From positions 1 through 15,696 of the forward strand of contig JAFADH010000190.1 in the NCBI GenBank assembly GCA_023424995.1: a DNA stretch of 15,696 nucleotides, read 5' to 3'. A model generated the notes under the pieces. It was not told where the DNA came from. It searched no databases and worked only from the letters and a program-made list of their open reading frames with translations. This DNA comes from Bacillota bacterium. GTDB taxonomy: Bacteria > Bacillota > Clostridia > Lachnospirales > Lachnospiraceae. Numbering within the stretch: the first letter of the stretch is position 1; the number at the start of each line of letters is the position of its first letter. Below, in pieces: positions 6,635 through 12,868 of this stretch. The position numbers were made by a program, and so were the translations under genes.

Positions 6635-8032
6635 ATGGGAAAATTTCAGGAAACATTATTTTTAAGCAACGGGACCGGAAGGCGTCTGTATGAGTCGTAT
6701 GCAAGGGATCTTCCGATTATCGATTACCACTGCCATCTGCTTCCGGAGGAGATATACGGGAACAGGGAGTTTGAAGACCTTGGGGAGATGTGGCTTGCCC
6801 ATGACCATTATAAATGGAGAGCCATGCGTACTTTTGGAATTGAGGAAAGATATATTACCGGAGATGCGGGTTATTATGAAAAGTATCTGGAATTTGCAAA
6901 GATCCTTCCGCAGCTTATAGGAAACCCCATCTATATATGGTGTGCGTTGGAATTGAAGCGTTTTTTCGGAATCGACGAGCCCTTGTGCACGGAGAATGCG
7001 GATGCCGTCTACCGTAAAACAAAAGAAATGATTAAGGAAAAGCATATGACTCCCCGCTGGTGCATGGAGGTATCGAAGGTAGAGCTCGTATGTACGACGG
7101 AGGACCCGGTGGACACGCTTTCTTACCATTTTAAGATGCGGGAGGATGCATCCGTTAAGACAAGAATCCTGTCCGCCTTCCGGCCGGACAAGGCCTTCTA
7201 TTGTGAAAAGGCTGCCTTCCGGTCCTATATTCCCCTCTTATCCTCGGCCTCCGGTGTTAGGGTCAGGGATTTTGATACCATGCTTCTTGCGCTTGAGAAA
7301 CGGCTGGAATACTTTAAGACCCTTGGTACAAGGATCAGCGATAACGGAATAGAGGATTTTAGCTGGCAGGAGTATACCGGGGAGGAGCTGGATGCCATCT
7401 TCATTAAAGCCATGGAGGGACGTGCGCTGAGCCCGATTGAAACCGCAAAATACCGCAGTGCATTTCTTGCGGGAATAGCAGAGCTCTACCATAAGCATAG
7501 CTTTATCATGCAGCTTCATATCGGCACTTACCAGGGGGCGAACAGGAGCGGAGAAGCAGGCATCGGCGCGGCCTGCGGCTTTGACTGTACGGATGATACG
7601 ACCTCCGTCAAAAGCGTGGGAGCCCTGCTGGACTGCCTGACCAAAGCAAAGGTGCTTCCGAAGACGATTCTGTATCCGCTGAATCCGGCTCAGATTGAGA
7701 CCTTTGCCATTCTGGCGGCAGGCTTTTGCGAAGGCGGGACCAAAGCAAAGGTACAGCTTGGAGCACCCTGGTGGTTTAATGACCAGGCATATGGCATCAT
7801 GCGCCAGTTCGAAGCGGTTGCAAGCCTGTATCCGGTCAGTCTGTCGGTGGGCATGCTGACGGACAGCAGGAGCTTTCTCAGCTATCCCAGGCACGAGCTT
7901 TACCGCAGGGTGCTCTGCAACTATTTGGGCACGCTTGTGGAACGGGGAGAATATTTTTCGGAGGAAAAAGAGCTTAAGAGGATCATTGAAAATATCTGCT
8001 ACTATAATGCCAGGGAATTTTTCGGCCTGTAA
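6635..8032 (+). CDS. uxaC: Uronate isomerase-like protein (UxaC family, divergent)
   Basis: The 465-residue protein (E. coli UxaC is about 470) is an amidohydrolase-superfamily uronate isomerase, which interconverts glucuronate/fructuronate or galacturonate/tagaturonate. It has DYHCHL near the N-terminus (His32, His34), QLHIG (His295), PKTILYPLNP, WWFND (379-383) and GMLTDSRSFLSY with catalytic-site Asp410. One motif is odd: after QLHIG the usual A-x-R-N-N-N is replaced by TYQGANRS (298-305), which could alter substrate choice. The start at 6635 (MGKFQETLF) matches family N-termini and has GGAGG at 6625-6629; an in-frame ATG at 6590 also has GGAGG at 6578-6582 and would add 15 residues. It is the last gene before the terminator of this operon. 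Confidence 0.88.
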   Translation: MGKFQETLFLSNGTGRRLYESYARDLPIIDYHCHLLPEEIYGNREFEDLGEMWLAHDHYKWRAMRTFGIEERYITGDAGYYEKYLEFAKILPQLIGNPIYIWCALELKRFFGIDEPLCTENADAVYRKTKEMIKEKHMTPRWCMEVSKVELVCTTEDPVDTLSYHFKMREDASVKTRILSAFRPDKAFYCEKAAFRSYIPLLSSASGVRVRDFDTMLLALEKRLEYFKTLGTRISDNGIEDFSWQEYTGEELDAIFIKAMEGRALSPIETAKYRSAFLAGIAELYHKHSFIMQLHIGTYQGANRSGEAGIGAACGFDCTDDTTSVKSVGALLDCLTKAKVLPKTILYPLNPAQIETFAILAAGFCEGGTKAKVQLGAPWWFNDQAYGIMRQFEAVASLYPVSLSVGMLTDSRSFLSYPRHELYRRVLCNYLGTLVERGEYFSEEKELKRIIENICYYNAREFFGL

Positions 8033-8193
8033 GCAATACGTAAGGACAGGTATTAACTCTCTCCGTTTTTTGCCGGAATATATGACCGCACTCGGGTACG
8101 GAAACAGCAAAAAACATATTTCTTTATAAATTTATCTTGTTTATCCCGTATAACAGGTGTATATTGTAAAATTATAAAGTTAATTCGGGTATC

Positions 8194-8269
8194 ATAAGCC
8201 ATCTGTAAAATAACAGGATGAATCTGTATTATACACACAGATTCATCTCTTTCTATAAATCTGGCTTAT
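8194..8269 (+). other. Outer inverted repeat enclosing the terminator hairpin
   Basis: ATAAGCCA at 8194-8201 is perfectly complementary to TGGCTTAT at 8262-8269, and between them sit the terminator hairpin and a smaller ATCTGT/ACAGGAT pairing (8201-8219) that overlaps the terminator's left arm. The remainder of the 280-base gap (8033-8314) is AT-rich with no convincing promoter; the only -35/-10-like pair there is poor. Confidence 0.4.
8217..8254 (+). terminator. Probable intrinsic terminator of the sugar-acid operon
   Basis: A perfect 11-bp stem (GATGAATCTGT at 8217-8227 with ACAGATTCATC at 8237-8247) encloses a 9-nt loop and is followed by TCTTTCT. The T-run is interrupted, so efficiency may be modest. 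It lies 185 bases after the isomerase stop. Confidence 0.65.
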
Positions 8270-8314
8270 AGCACCTGAATCAAAGTTATTTTAATGTACG
8301 AAAGGGTGATATCT

Positions 8315-8887
8315 ATGGGAAAGATCCCAACCAGGGAAGAAGCCTGGGAACTGTTGAACGAATATAATAAGGATGAATTCCATCTGAAGCATGCCAGGAT
8401 CGTAGAAGGCGCCATGCGATACTTCGCCAGGGAGCTTGGCTATGGCGGTGAGGAAGAGTTCTGGGGAATCGTGGGACTTCTGCACGATCTGGACTTTGGA
8501 ATGTATCCTCAGGAGCACTGCATCAAGCTCCAGGAGATCATGAGGGAAAGAGGAATCGATGAGCGTATCCTGCATGCTACGGCCAGCCATGGCTATGCCC
8601 TTACGGTTGATATCAAGCCGGAGCATGAGATGGAGAAGGTTCTATATGCAGTGGACGAGCTTACGGGTCTGATCGGTGCCGTAGCAATCATGCGTCCCTC
8701 CAAAAGCACCATGGATCTTGAATTGTCCTCCGTGAAGAAGAAATATAAGACACCGAAATTTGCCGCCGGGTGCTCCAGAGAGGTAATTGAGAGGGGAGCC
8801 GGGATGCTGGGCTGGGAATTGGAGGATCTGATTCAAAGGACAATACTGGCATTGCGGGAAGTAGAACAAACCACCGGGCTGGTGTGA
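8315..8887 (+). CDS. HD-domain hydrolase (COG2316-like)
   Basis: The 190-residue soluble protein has an HD metal-phosphohydrolase fold. The first metal His is His26 (HLKH), the HD pair is His57-Asp58 (GLLHDLDF), and His68 and the SHG segment follow, with YAVDELTGLI around 110 carrying the last conserved Asp. It resembles the uncharacterised hydrolases often annotated as COG2316, also recognisable by the RPSKS and SVKKKYK segments. Substrate unknown; HD proteins commonly hydrolyse nucleotides or phosphoesters. The start at 8315 was preferred because AAAGGGTG lies eight bases upstream, whereas the in-frame ATG at 8294 has no ribosome site. It is a single gene after the operon terminator. Confidence 0.85.
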   Translation: MGKIPTREEAWELLNEYNKDEFHLKHARIVEGAMRYFARELGYGGEEEFWGIVGLLHDLDFGMYPQEHCIKLQEIMRERGIDERILHATASHGYALTVDIKPEHEMEKVLYAVDELTGLIGAVAIMRPSKSTMDLELSSVKKKYKTPKFAAGCSREVIERGAGMLGWELEDLIQRTILALREVEQTTGLV

Positions 8888-8991
8888 AGCTTCCGCGGGA
8901 TTAATGAAGTTTCCATGGGGAGCAGGCCGGAATGGACTTTGGACAAGATGTAAAATACAAATGTGTCTACGGTTATGGGTACATTATATAC

Positions 8992-9022
8992 AAAACACAA
9001 AATGTAATATAAAACACAAAAT
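8992..9022 (+). repeat. Two copies of AAAACACAAAAT with a 19-bp period
   Basis: Exact 12-bp copies lie at 8992-9003 and 9011-9022 in the leader of the DUF554 gene, in a very AT-rich stretch. They could be a regulator site or chance in biased sequence. The gap between the HD gene and the DUF554 gene (8888-9052) shows no convincing promoter, although TTGGAC at 8939 is a possible -35. Confidence 0.45.
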
Positions 9023-9052
9023 AAAGGAAATGCATGGGAACAGGAGAAAATC

Positions 9053-9784
9053 ATGATTGGATTAGGAACACTTGGCAACATGGGGCTGATCATAGTCGGC
9101 AGCGTTATTGGATTACTGATTAAGGGAGGCTTAAAAAAGAAGTTCCAGGATACGGTGATCAATGCGCTGGGGCTTGCCGTTATGTTTATCGGTATCAGCG
9201 GGGCACTTCAGGGAATATTTATTGTGGAAGAAGGCGGTCTCGGTACTGCGAATATTATGCTGATCATTGTATCCCTTGCCATCGGTTCCTTCTTCGGCGA
9301 ATGGATTGATATAGAAAAAAGGCTGGACCATGCAGGTGAATTCCTTAAGAACGCCCTCAAGGTAAAGGGGGAGAGAGGACAGAATTTCGTAGAAGGCTTT
9401 GTGAGCAGCTCCCTGCTCTTCTGCGTGGGAGCCATGGCAATCATAGGGGCTCTGCAGGACGGGCTGTCCGGTGATCCTTCCATGCTGCTGGCAAAAGGCT
9501 TCATCGACGGAACCTGTGCCATATTCTTTACCTCGACCCTGGGTATCGGTGTATTATTCTCCATATTGCCTTTGGGAATATATCAGGGCATCATTACATT
9601 GTCAGCAAAGTACATCGAACCTTACCTTACGGACCAGATGATATCAAATGTATCCTGTATCGGTTCCATCCTGATCTTCGGTATTGGAATTAACATGATC
9701 TTCGGCAAGAAAATTAAATGCGGCAACCTGCTGCCGGCTGTACTGATACCTATTATATATGAATTCCTCATGAAGCTGTTCTGA
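9053..9784 (+). CDS. DUF554-family integral membrane protein
   Basis: The 243-residue protein is very hydrophobic, with about seven membrane segments: roughly 2-23, 36-56, 66-83, 114-135, 148-186 (two spans), 197-217 and 224-241. The start MIGLGTLGNMGLIIVGSVIG, the LGLAVMFIGISGAL span and GSFFGEWIDIEKRLD are characteristic of the DUF554 (YdfK/YqgA) family. Its function is not established; a transport role has been supposed. AGGAG upstream gives a good ribosome site. It stands between the HD gene and a strong terminator, possibly followed in the same transcript by a 43-residue small protein. Confidence 0.88.
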   Translation: MIGLGTLGNMGLIIVGSVIGLLIKGGLKKKFQDTVINALGLAVMFIGISGALQGIFIVEEGGLGTANIMLIIVSLAIGSFFGEWIDIEKRLDHAGEFLKNALKVKGERGQNFVEGFVSSSLLFCVGAMAIIGALQDGLSGDPSMLLAKGFIDGTCAIFFTSTLGIGVLFSILPLGIYQGIITLSAKYIEPYLTDQMISNVSCIGSILIFGIGINMIFGKKIKCGNLLPAVLIPIIYEFLMKLF

Positions 9785-9826
9785 AGTTTAACATATGTAA
9801 AGGCTGCAATTATATGCAGGATTGTA

Positions 9827-9958
9827 ATGATTTTCCTGTTTCTTGGTATTTCTCATATGATTGGGAAAGAAAGTATGGAAACAAAAGCAGCGGAGCTTGT
9901 ATCAATTGGCACGGGCGGGGCCGCCGGCCTGGTAAAAGGAAATATGGCAAAGGAATGA
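9827..9958 (+). CDS. Candidate 43-residue small protein
   Basis: An ATG-to-TGA ORF lies between the DUF554 gene and its terminator. The N-terminus (MIFLFLGISHMIGKE) is hydrophobic; the rest contains ELVSIGTGGAAGLVKGN and ends in MAKE. An AGGA ribosome site lies five to six bases upstream at 9818-9821, partly in an inverted repeat (CTGCA 9804-9808 with TGCAG 9815-9819) that could mask it. An internal ATG at 9875 (27 residues) also has an upstream GGAAAG. The stop codon falls on the first bases of the terminator stem, as expected for the last gene of a transcript. I recognise no family; a small membrane-associated peptide or a gene remnant are both possible. Confidence 0.4.
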   Translation: MIFLFLGISHMIGKESMETKAAELVSIGTGGAAGLVKGNMAKE

Positions 9959-9992
9959 ATATGAATGTATATGCATGCATATTCATTTTTTT
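9955..9992 (+). terminator. Intrinsic terminator after the DUF554 region
   Basis: ATGAATATG (9955-9963) pairs perfectly with CATATTCAT (9978-9986) around a 14-nt loop, followed directly by seven T residues (9986-9992). It ends the transcript just before the promoter of the citrate synthase operon. Confidence 0.85.
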
Positions 9993-10014
9993 ATGCAAAT
10001 ATCTGCTGACCTTA

Positions 10015-10043
10015 TTGACAATACAAGTATAATTGTATACAAT
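10015..10043 (+). promoter_or_regulatory. SigA-type promoter of the Re-citrate synthase operon
   Basis: TTGACA (10015-10020), a 17-nt spacer and TACAAT (10038-10043) form a near-consensus housekeeping promoter. Transcription should start near 10050, leaving a leader of about 35 nt before the chosen ATG at 10085. Confidence 0.85.
10021..10043 (+). promoter_or_regulatory. Operator palindromes between and over the promoter boxes
   Basis: ATTGTATACAAT (10032-10043) is a perfect 12-bp palindrome that fully covers the -10 box. An overlapping imperfect palindrome uses ATACAA (10021-10026) with TTGTAT (10033-10038). TTGTATACAA-type sites are common for FadR/FCD regulators of the GntR family, and such a regulator is the third gene of this operon, so autorepression is the natural reading. 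The assignment to that regulator is inference. Confidence 0.65.
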
Positions 10044-10084
10044 AAAACAAATTTAAAAGAATGATGAAATGGAGACCGTTGCAT

Positions 10085-11488
10085 ATGGATCAAAGAAAAG
10101 TATTTATCAACCCACACAACAATCTGTTACAGCTGGAAGAACCGATTTATCAGCTGGTGGATGTGGAACAACCGAACACTTTCCGTAATCTGTTCCCTTA
10201 TGATGAGATACCTAAGATTGCCTTCAATGACCGGATTGTACCTCATAATCTGCCGGAGGAGATATTTATTACCGATACAACCTTCCGGGACGGACAGCAA
10301 TCCAGGGAACCTTATAAGACGGAGCATATTGTAGCGATCTTTGATTATCTTCACCGTCTGGGAGGGCAGAAGGGCCTGATCCGTCAGAGTGAATTTTTCC
10401 TATATAGCAAGAAGGACCGTGATGCTGTCTATAAATGTATGGAGAGAGGATACCAGTTCCCGGAAGTAACCTCCTGGATCAGAGCCAGTAAGTCGGATTT
10501 TCAGCTGGTAAAGGAAATAGGCATGAAGGAGACCGGAATTCTGGTAAGCTGCTCCGATTACCATATCTTCTATAAGATGAAGATGACCAGGAAGGAAGCC
10601 ATGAACCATTATCTCAGTGTGGTCCGGGAATGTCTCGACACCGGCATCGCCGCCAGGTGTCACCTGGAGGATATCACGCGTTCCGATATCCACGGCTTTG
10701 TGATTCCTTTCTGCCGTGAGTTGATGAAGCTCAGCAAGATATATAATATTCCGGTTAAGATCAGGGCCTGCGATACCATGGGTTATGGTGTCAATTTCGC
10801 GGGTGCTGTGATTCCCAGATCGGTACAGGGTATCATCTACGGTATCATAACTCATGCGGGAGTACCTTCCAGATGGCTGGAATGGCATGGACACAATGAT
10901 TTCTATAAAGCGGTTACCAACTCTACGACAGCATGGCTATACGGTGCCGGCGGAGTTAACTGCTCCCTGTTCGGCATCGGTGAGAGAACCGGTAATACTC
11001 CGCTGGAGGCCATGGTATTCGAATATGCCCAGTTAAAGGGTACTTTGGATGGTATGGATACCACGGTGGTTACGGAGCTTGCGGAATACTTTGAGAAGGA
11101 GATCGGATACAGGGTTCCCTCCAGAACACCTTTCGTAGGGAAGAATTTTAATGTGACCCGTGCCGGAATCCATGCCGACGGGCTTCTTAAGAACGAAGAG
11201 ATCTATAATATATTCGATACTGAGAAATTCCTGAACCGTCCTGTTCTGGTGGCTGTGTCCAACACCTCCGGCCTGGCGGGTATCGCTCATTGGATCAACA
11301 CCTTCTATAAATTAAAGGGTGAGAAGGCAGTGGATAAGGCGAACCCTATCGTACATAAAATCAAAGACTGGGTCGACACGGAATATGAAAGCGGCCGTGT
11401 GACTGTAATAACCGATGACGAATTAATCGCAGTGATCGGCCGGGCGGAAGAAGAGCTTGGGATTTGTCTTATTAACAATCAGCTATAG
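10085..11488 (+). CDS. Re-citrate synthase-like enzyme (homocitrate/isopropylmalate synthase family)
   Basis: The 467-residue protein has the DRE-TIM barrel of the isopropylmalate/homocitrate synthase family: DTTFRDGQQ (64-72, with Arg68-Asp69), CHLEDITRSD, HGHND (268-272, metal-binding His268 and His270) and GERTGN (299-304). The C-terminal block GKNFNVTRAGIHADGLLKNEEIYNIFD and the opening block VFINPHNNLL are, from memory, typical of Re-stereospecific citrate synthase of anaerobic Clostridia, which condenses acetyl-CoA and oxaloacetate. The isocitrate dehydrogenase gene next door supports this over homocitrate synthase. The ATG at 10085 has GGAG ten bases upstream; the ATG at 10061 has no ribosome site and would leave almost no leader. 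Confidence 0.85.
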   Translation: MDQRKVFINPHNNLLQLEEPIYQLVDVEQPNTFRNLFPYDEIPKIAFNDRIVPHNLPEEIFITDTTFRDGQQSREPYKTEHIVAIFDYLHRLGGQKGLIRQSEFFLYSKKDRDAVYKCMERGYQFPEVTSWIRASKSDFQLVKEIGMKETGILVSCSDYHIFYKMKMTRKEAMNHYLSVVRECLDTGIAARCHLEDITRSDIHGFVIPFCRELMKLSKIYNIPVKIRACDTMGYGVNFAGAVIPRSVQGIIYGIITHAGVPSRWLEWHGHNDFYKAVTNSTTAWLYGAGGVNCSLFGIGERTGNTPLEAMVFEYAQLKGTLDGMDTTVVTELAEYFEKEIGYRVPSRTPFVGKNFNVTRAGIHADGLLKNEEIYNIFDTEKFLNRPVLVAVSNTSGLAGIAHWINTFYKLKGEKAVDKANPIVHKIKDWVDTEYESGRVTVITDDELIAVIGRAEEELGICLINNQL

Positions 11489-11489
11489 A

Positions 11490-11518
11490 TTGACAAGAAT
11501 CGCATTACAGAATACAAT
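11490..11518 (+). promoter_or_regulatory. Second SigA-type promoter, before the isocitrate dehydrogenase gene
   Basis: TTGACA (11490-11495), exactly 17 nt, then TACAAT (11513-11518), starting one base after the TAG of the citrate synthase gene. Both hexamers and spacing equal those of the operon promoter, but the ATTGTATACAAT palindrome is absent; only the half-site ATACAAT remains. It would allow the last two genes to be transcribed separately. Confidence 0.7.
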
Positions 11519-11536
11519 AATAGGTGGTGCGGCTAT

Positions 11537-11626
11537 ATGGGAATAAAGTTCTCCGGAATGCTGTATTCAAGAAGAGAATTATTAAGCATATGCCGTCCGG
11601 GAATGCCGTACAAAGCATTCCGGTGA
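11537..11626 (+). CDS. Possible 29-residue leader peptide of the isocitrate dehydrogenase gene
   Basis: ATG at 11537 follows AGGTGG by nine bases and opens a 29-codon ORF (begins MGIKFSGMLYSRREL, four Arg in total) that stops at 11624-11626, just past the right arm of the leader stems. If the promoter at 11490 is used, the ribosome site would fall at the very transcript end, so it could only be translated from the upstream promoter. It may be chance. Confidence 0.2.
   Translation: MGIKFSGMLYSRRELLSICRPGMPYKAFR
11553..11623 (+). promoter_or_regulatory. Leader RNA with two mutually exclusive stems
   Basis: GCATTCCGG (11615-11623) is perfectly complementary to CCGGAATGC (11553-11561) and also pairs with CCGGGAATGC (11597-11606) with one bulged G and an 8-nt loop. 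Only one stem can form at a time. There is no T-run after the right arm, so a simple terminator is not formed; any control would act on translation or RNA stability. Confidence 0.4.
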
Positions 11627-11679
11627 CAGGATACAAAGACAGAATGATGCCCGGAGCATGGGTGAATTTGGAGGTAGAC

Positions 11680-12855
11680 ATGGGATTGGATGAAAGAATA
11701 GAGGCGGCCAAAGAGAAATTCGGACAGCTGCTGGCACAACAGCTGCAAAGAGTTGAGGACATGAAATCTCAGGGAGATTTCGTTAATTATAAAACCTTGG
11801 ATAAGGTTATCGTGGGAGTCTGCGGCGGTGATGGAATCGGGCCTGCAATTACGGCTCAGGCACAGAGGATTCTGGAATATCTGCTGAAGGAGGATATTAA
11901 GGCAGGGAAGATAGAATTCCGTATAATCGACGGCTTGACTATCGAAAGAAGGGCAGAGGAGAATGCAGCCATACCGCCTGCTGTTCTGGAGGAGATAAAG
12001 AGATGCCATGTTATACTGAAAGGCCCTACCACCACACCGAGAAAGGGTGATCCGTGGCCCAATGTGGAGAGTGCCAATGTTGCAATGAGAAAGGAATTGG
12101 ACCTGTTTGCCAACGTAAGGCCGGTCCGTATCCCGGAACAGGGCATCGACTGGACCTTCTACCGTGAGAATACGGAAGGAGCATATGCAGTCGGAAGCCA
12201 GGGAGTCCATGTGACCGAAGACCTTGGGGTGGACTTTACGGTTACCACGACTCAGGGAACGGAACGGATCATCAGAGCAGCTTTTGAATTTGCAAAGGCA
12301 AATGGTAAGACAAGGGTTACGGCTGTAACGAAAGCGAACATAATAAAGACCACGGACGGCAAGTTCCTGGATATCTTCCGGGAGATTGCGGGGGAATATC
12401 CGGAGATTACTGCAGATGACTGGTACATCGATATCATGACTGCAAAGCTGGTGGATGAGAAAAGAAGAACGGATTTCCAGGTGGTGGTTCTCCCCAATCT
12501 GTACGGTGATATCATTACGGATGAGGCGGCTGAATTCCAGGGCGGTGTAGGTACTGCGGGAAGTGCCAATATCGGCAAGAGATATGCCATGTTCGAAGCG
12601 ATTCACGGTTCTGCGCCCCGTATGGTGCAGGAAGGCAGGGATATCTATGCGGATCCCTGCAGTATGATCCGTGCAGGCGCCATGCTTCTGGCACATATCG
12701 GTTATACAAAAGAAGCCGGGGAGCTTTACCGTGCTCTTGATATCTGCACCGTAACGGAGCGTAAGGTGGTAACTACCGGACGCGATACCGGTGCTACCGG
12801 CGCACAGTTTGCGGATTATATCCTGCAAACGGTAGAAGCCCTGTCTTCGCGGTAA
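11680..12855 (+). CDS. Isocitrate/isopropylmalate-family dehydrogenase, probable isocitrate dehydrogenase
   Basis: The 391-residue protein is a beta-decarboxylating dehydrogenase: GGDGIGP (49-55), SAN (131-133) with the Arg-rich substrate segment MRKELDLFANVRP (136-148), FYRENTEG (160-167), Asp251, NLYGDIITDEAA (273-284) with metal ligands Asp277 and Asp281, and EAIHGSAP (306-313). The Ser131-x-Asn133 signature is that of isocitrate dehydrogenase. It converts isocitrate to 2-oxoglutarate, presumably for glutamate synthesis, after the citrate synthase encoded upstream; aconitase is not in the window. Cofactor preference was not decided. The start at 11680 has GGAGGT four bases upstream. The frame is open back to a GTG at 11524, which would add 52 residues that I do not match to the family. 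Confidence 0.88.
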   Translation: MGLDERIEAAKEKFGQLLAQQLQRVEDMKSQGDFVNYKTLDKVIVGVCGGDGIGPAITAQAQRILEYLLKEDIKAGKIEFRIIDGLTIERRAEENAAIPPAVLEEIKRCHVILKGPTTTPRKGDPWPNVESANVAMRKELDLFANVRPVRIPEQGIDWTFYRENTEGAYAVGSQGVHVTEDLGVDFTVTTTQGTERIIRAAFEFAKANGKTRVTAVTKANIIKTTDGKFLDIFREIAGEYPEITADDWYIDIMTAKLVDEKRRTDFQVVVLPNLYGDIITDEAAEFQGGVGTAGSANIGKRYAMFEAIHGSAPRMVQEGRDIYADPCSMIRAGAMLLAHIGYTKEAGELYRALDICTVTERKVVTTGRDTGATGAQFADYILQTVEALSSR

Positions 12856-12868
12856 GCAGCAGGAGTTA

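Noticed and set aside
7238..8110. 290-codon minus-strand frame opposite the uronate isomerase
   Set aside because: The + strand isomerase motifs explain the sequence; the minus frame has low-complexity, non-family content.
8137..8172. Promoter (TTGTTT with a TATTGT or TAAAAT box) upstream of the HD gene
   Set aside because: The -10 match and spacing are poor and it precedes the operon terminator, so it would be cut off.
9814..10032. 72-codon + frame across the terminator and promoter after DUF554
   Set aside because: It runs through a strong terminator and into the -35 box; the frame at 9827-9958 is more gene-like.
11533..12828. 431-codon open frame on the minus strand opposite the isocitrate dehydrogenase gene
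   Set aside because: Its sequence has no recognisable family and it mirrors a strongly conserved + strand gene, so it is a shadow of codon bias.
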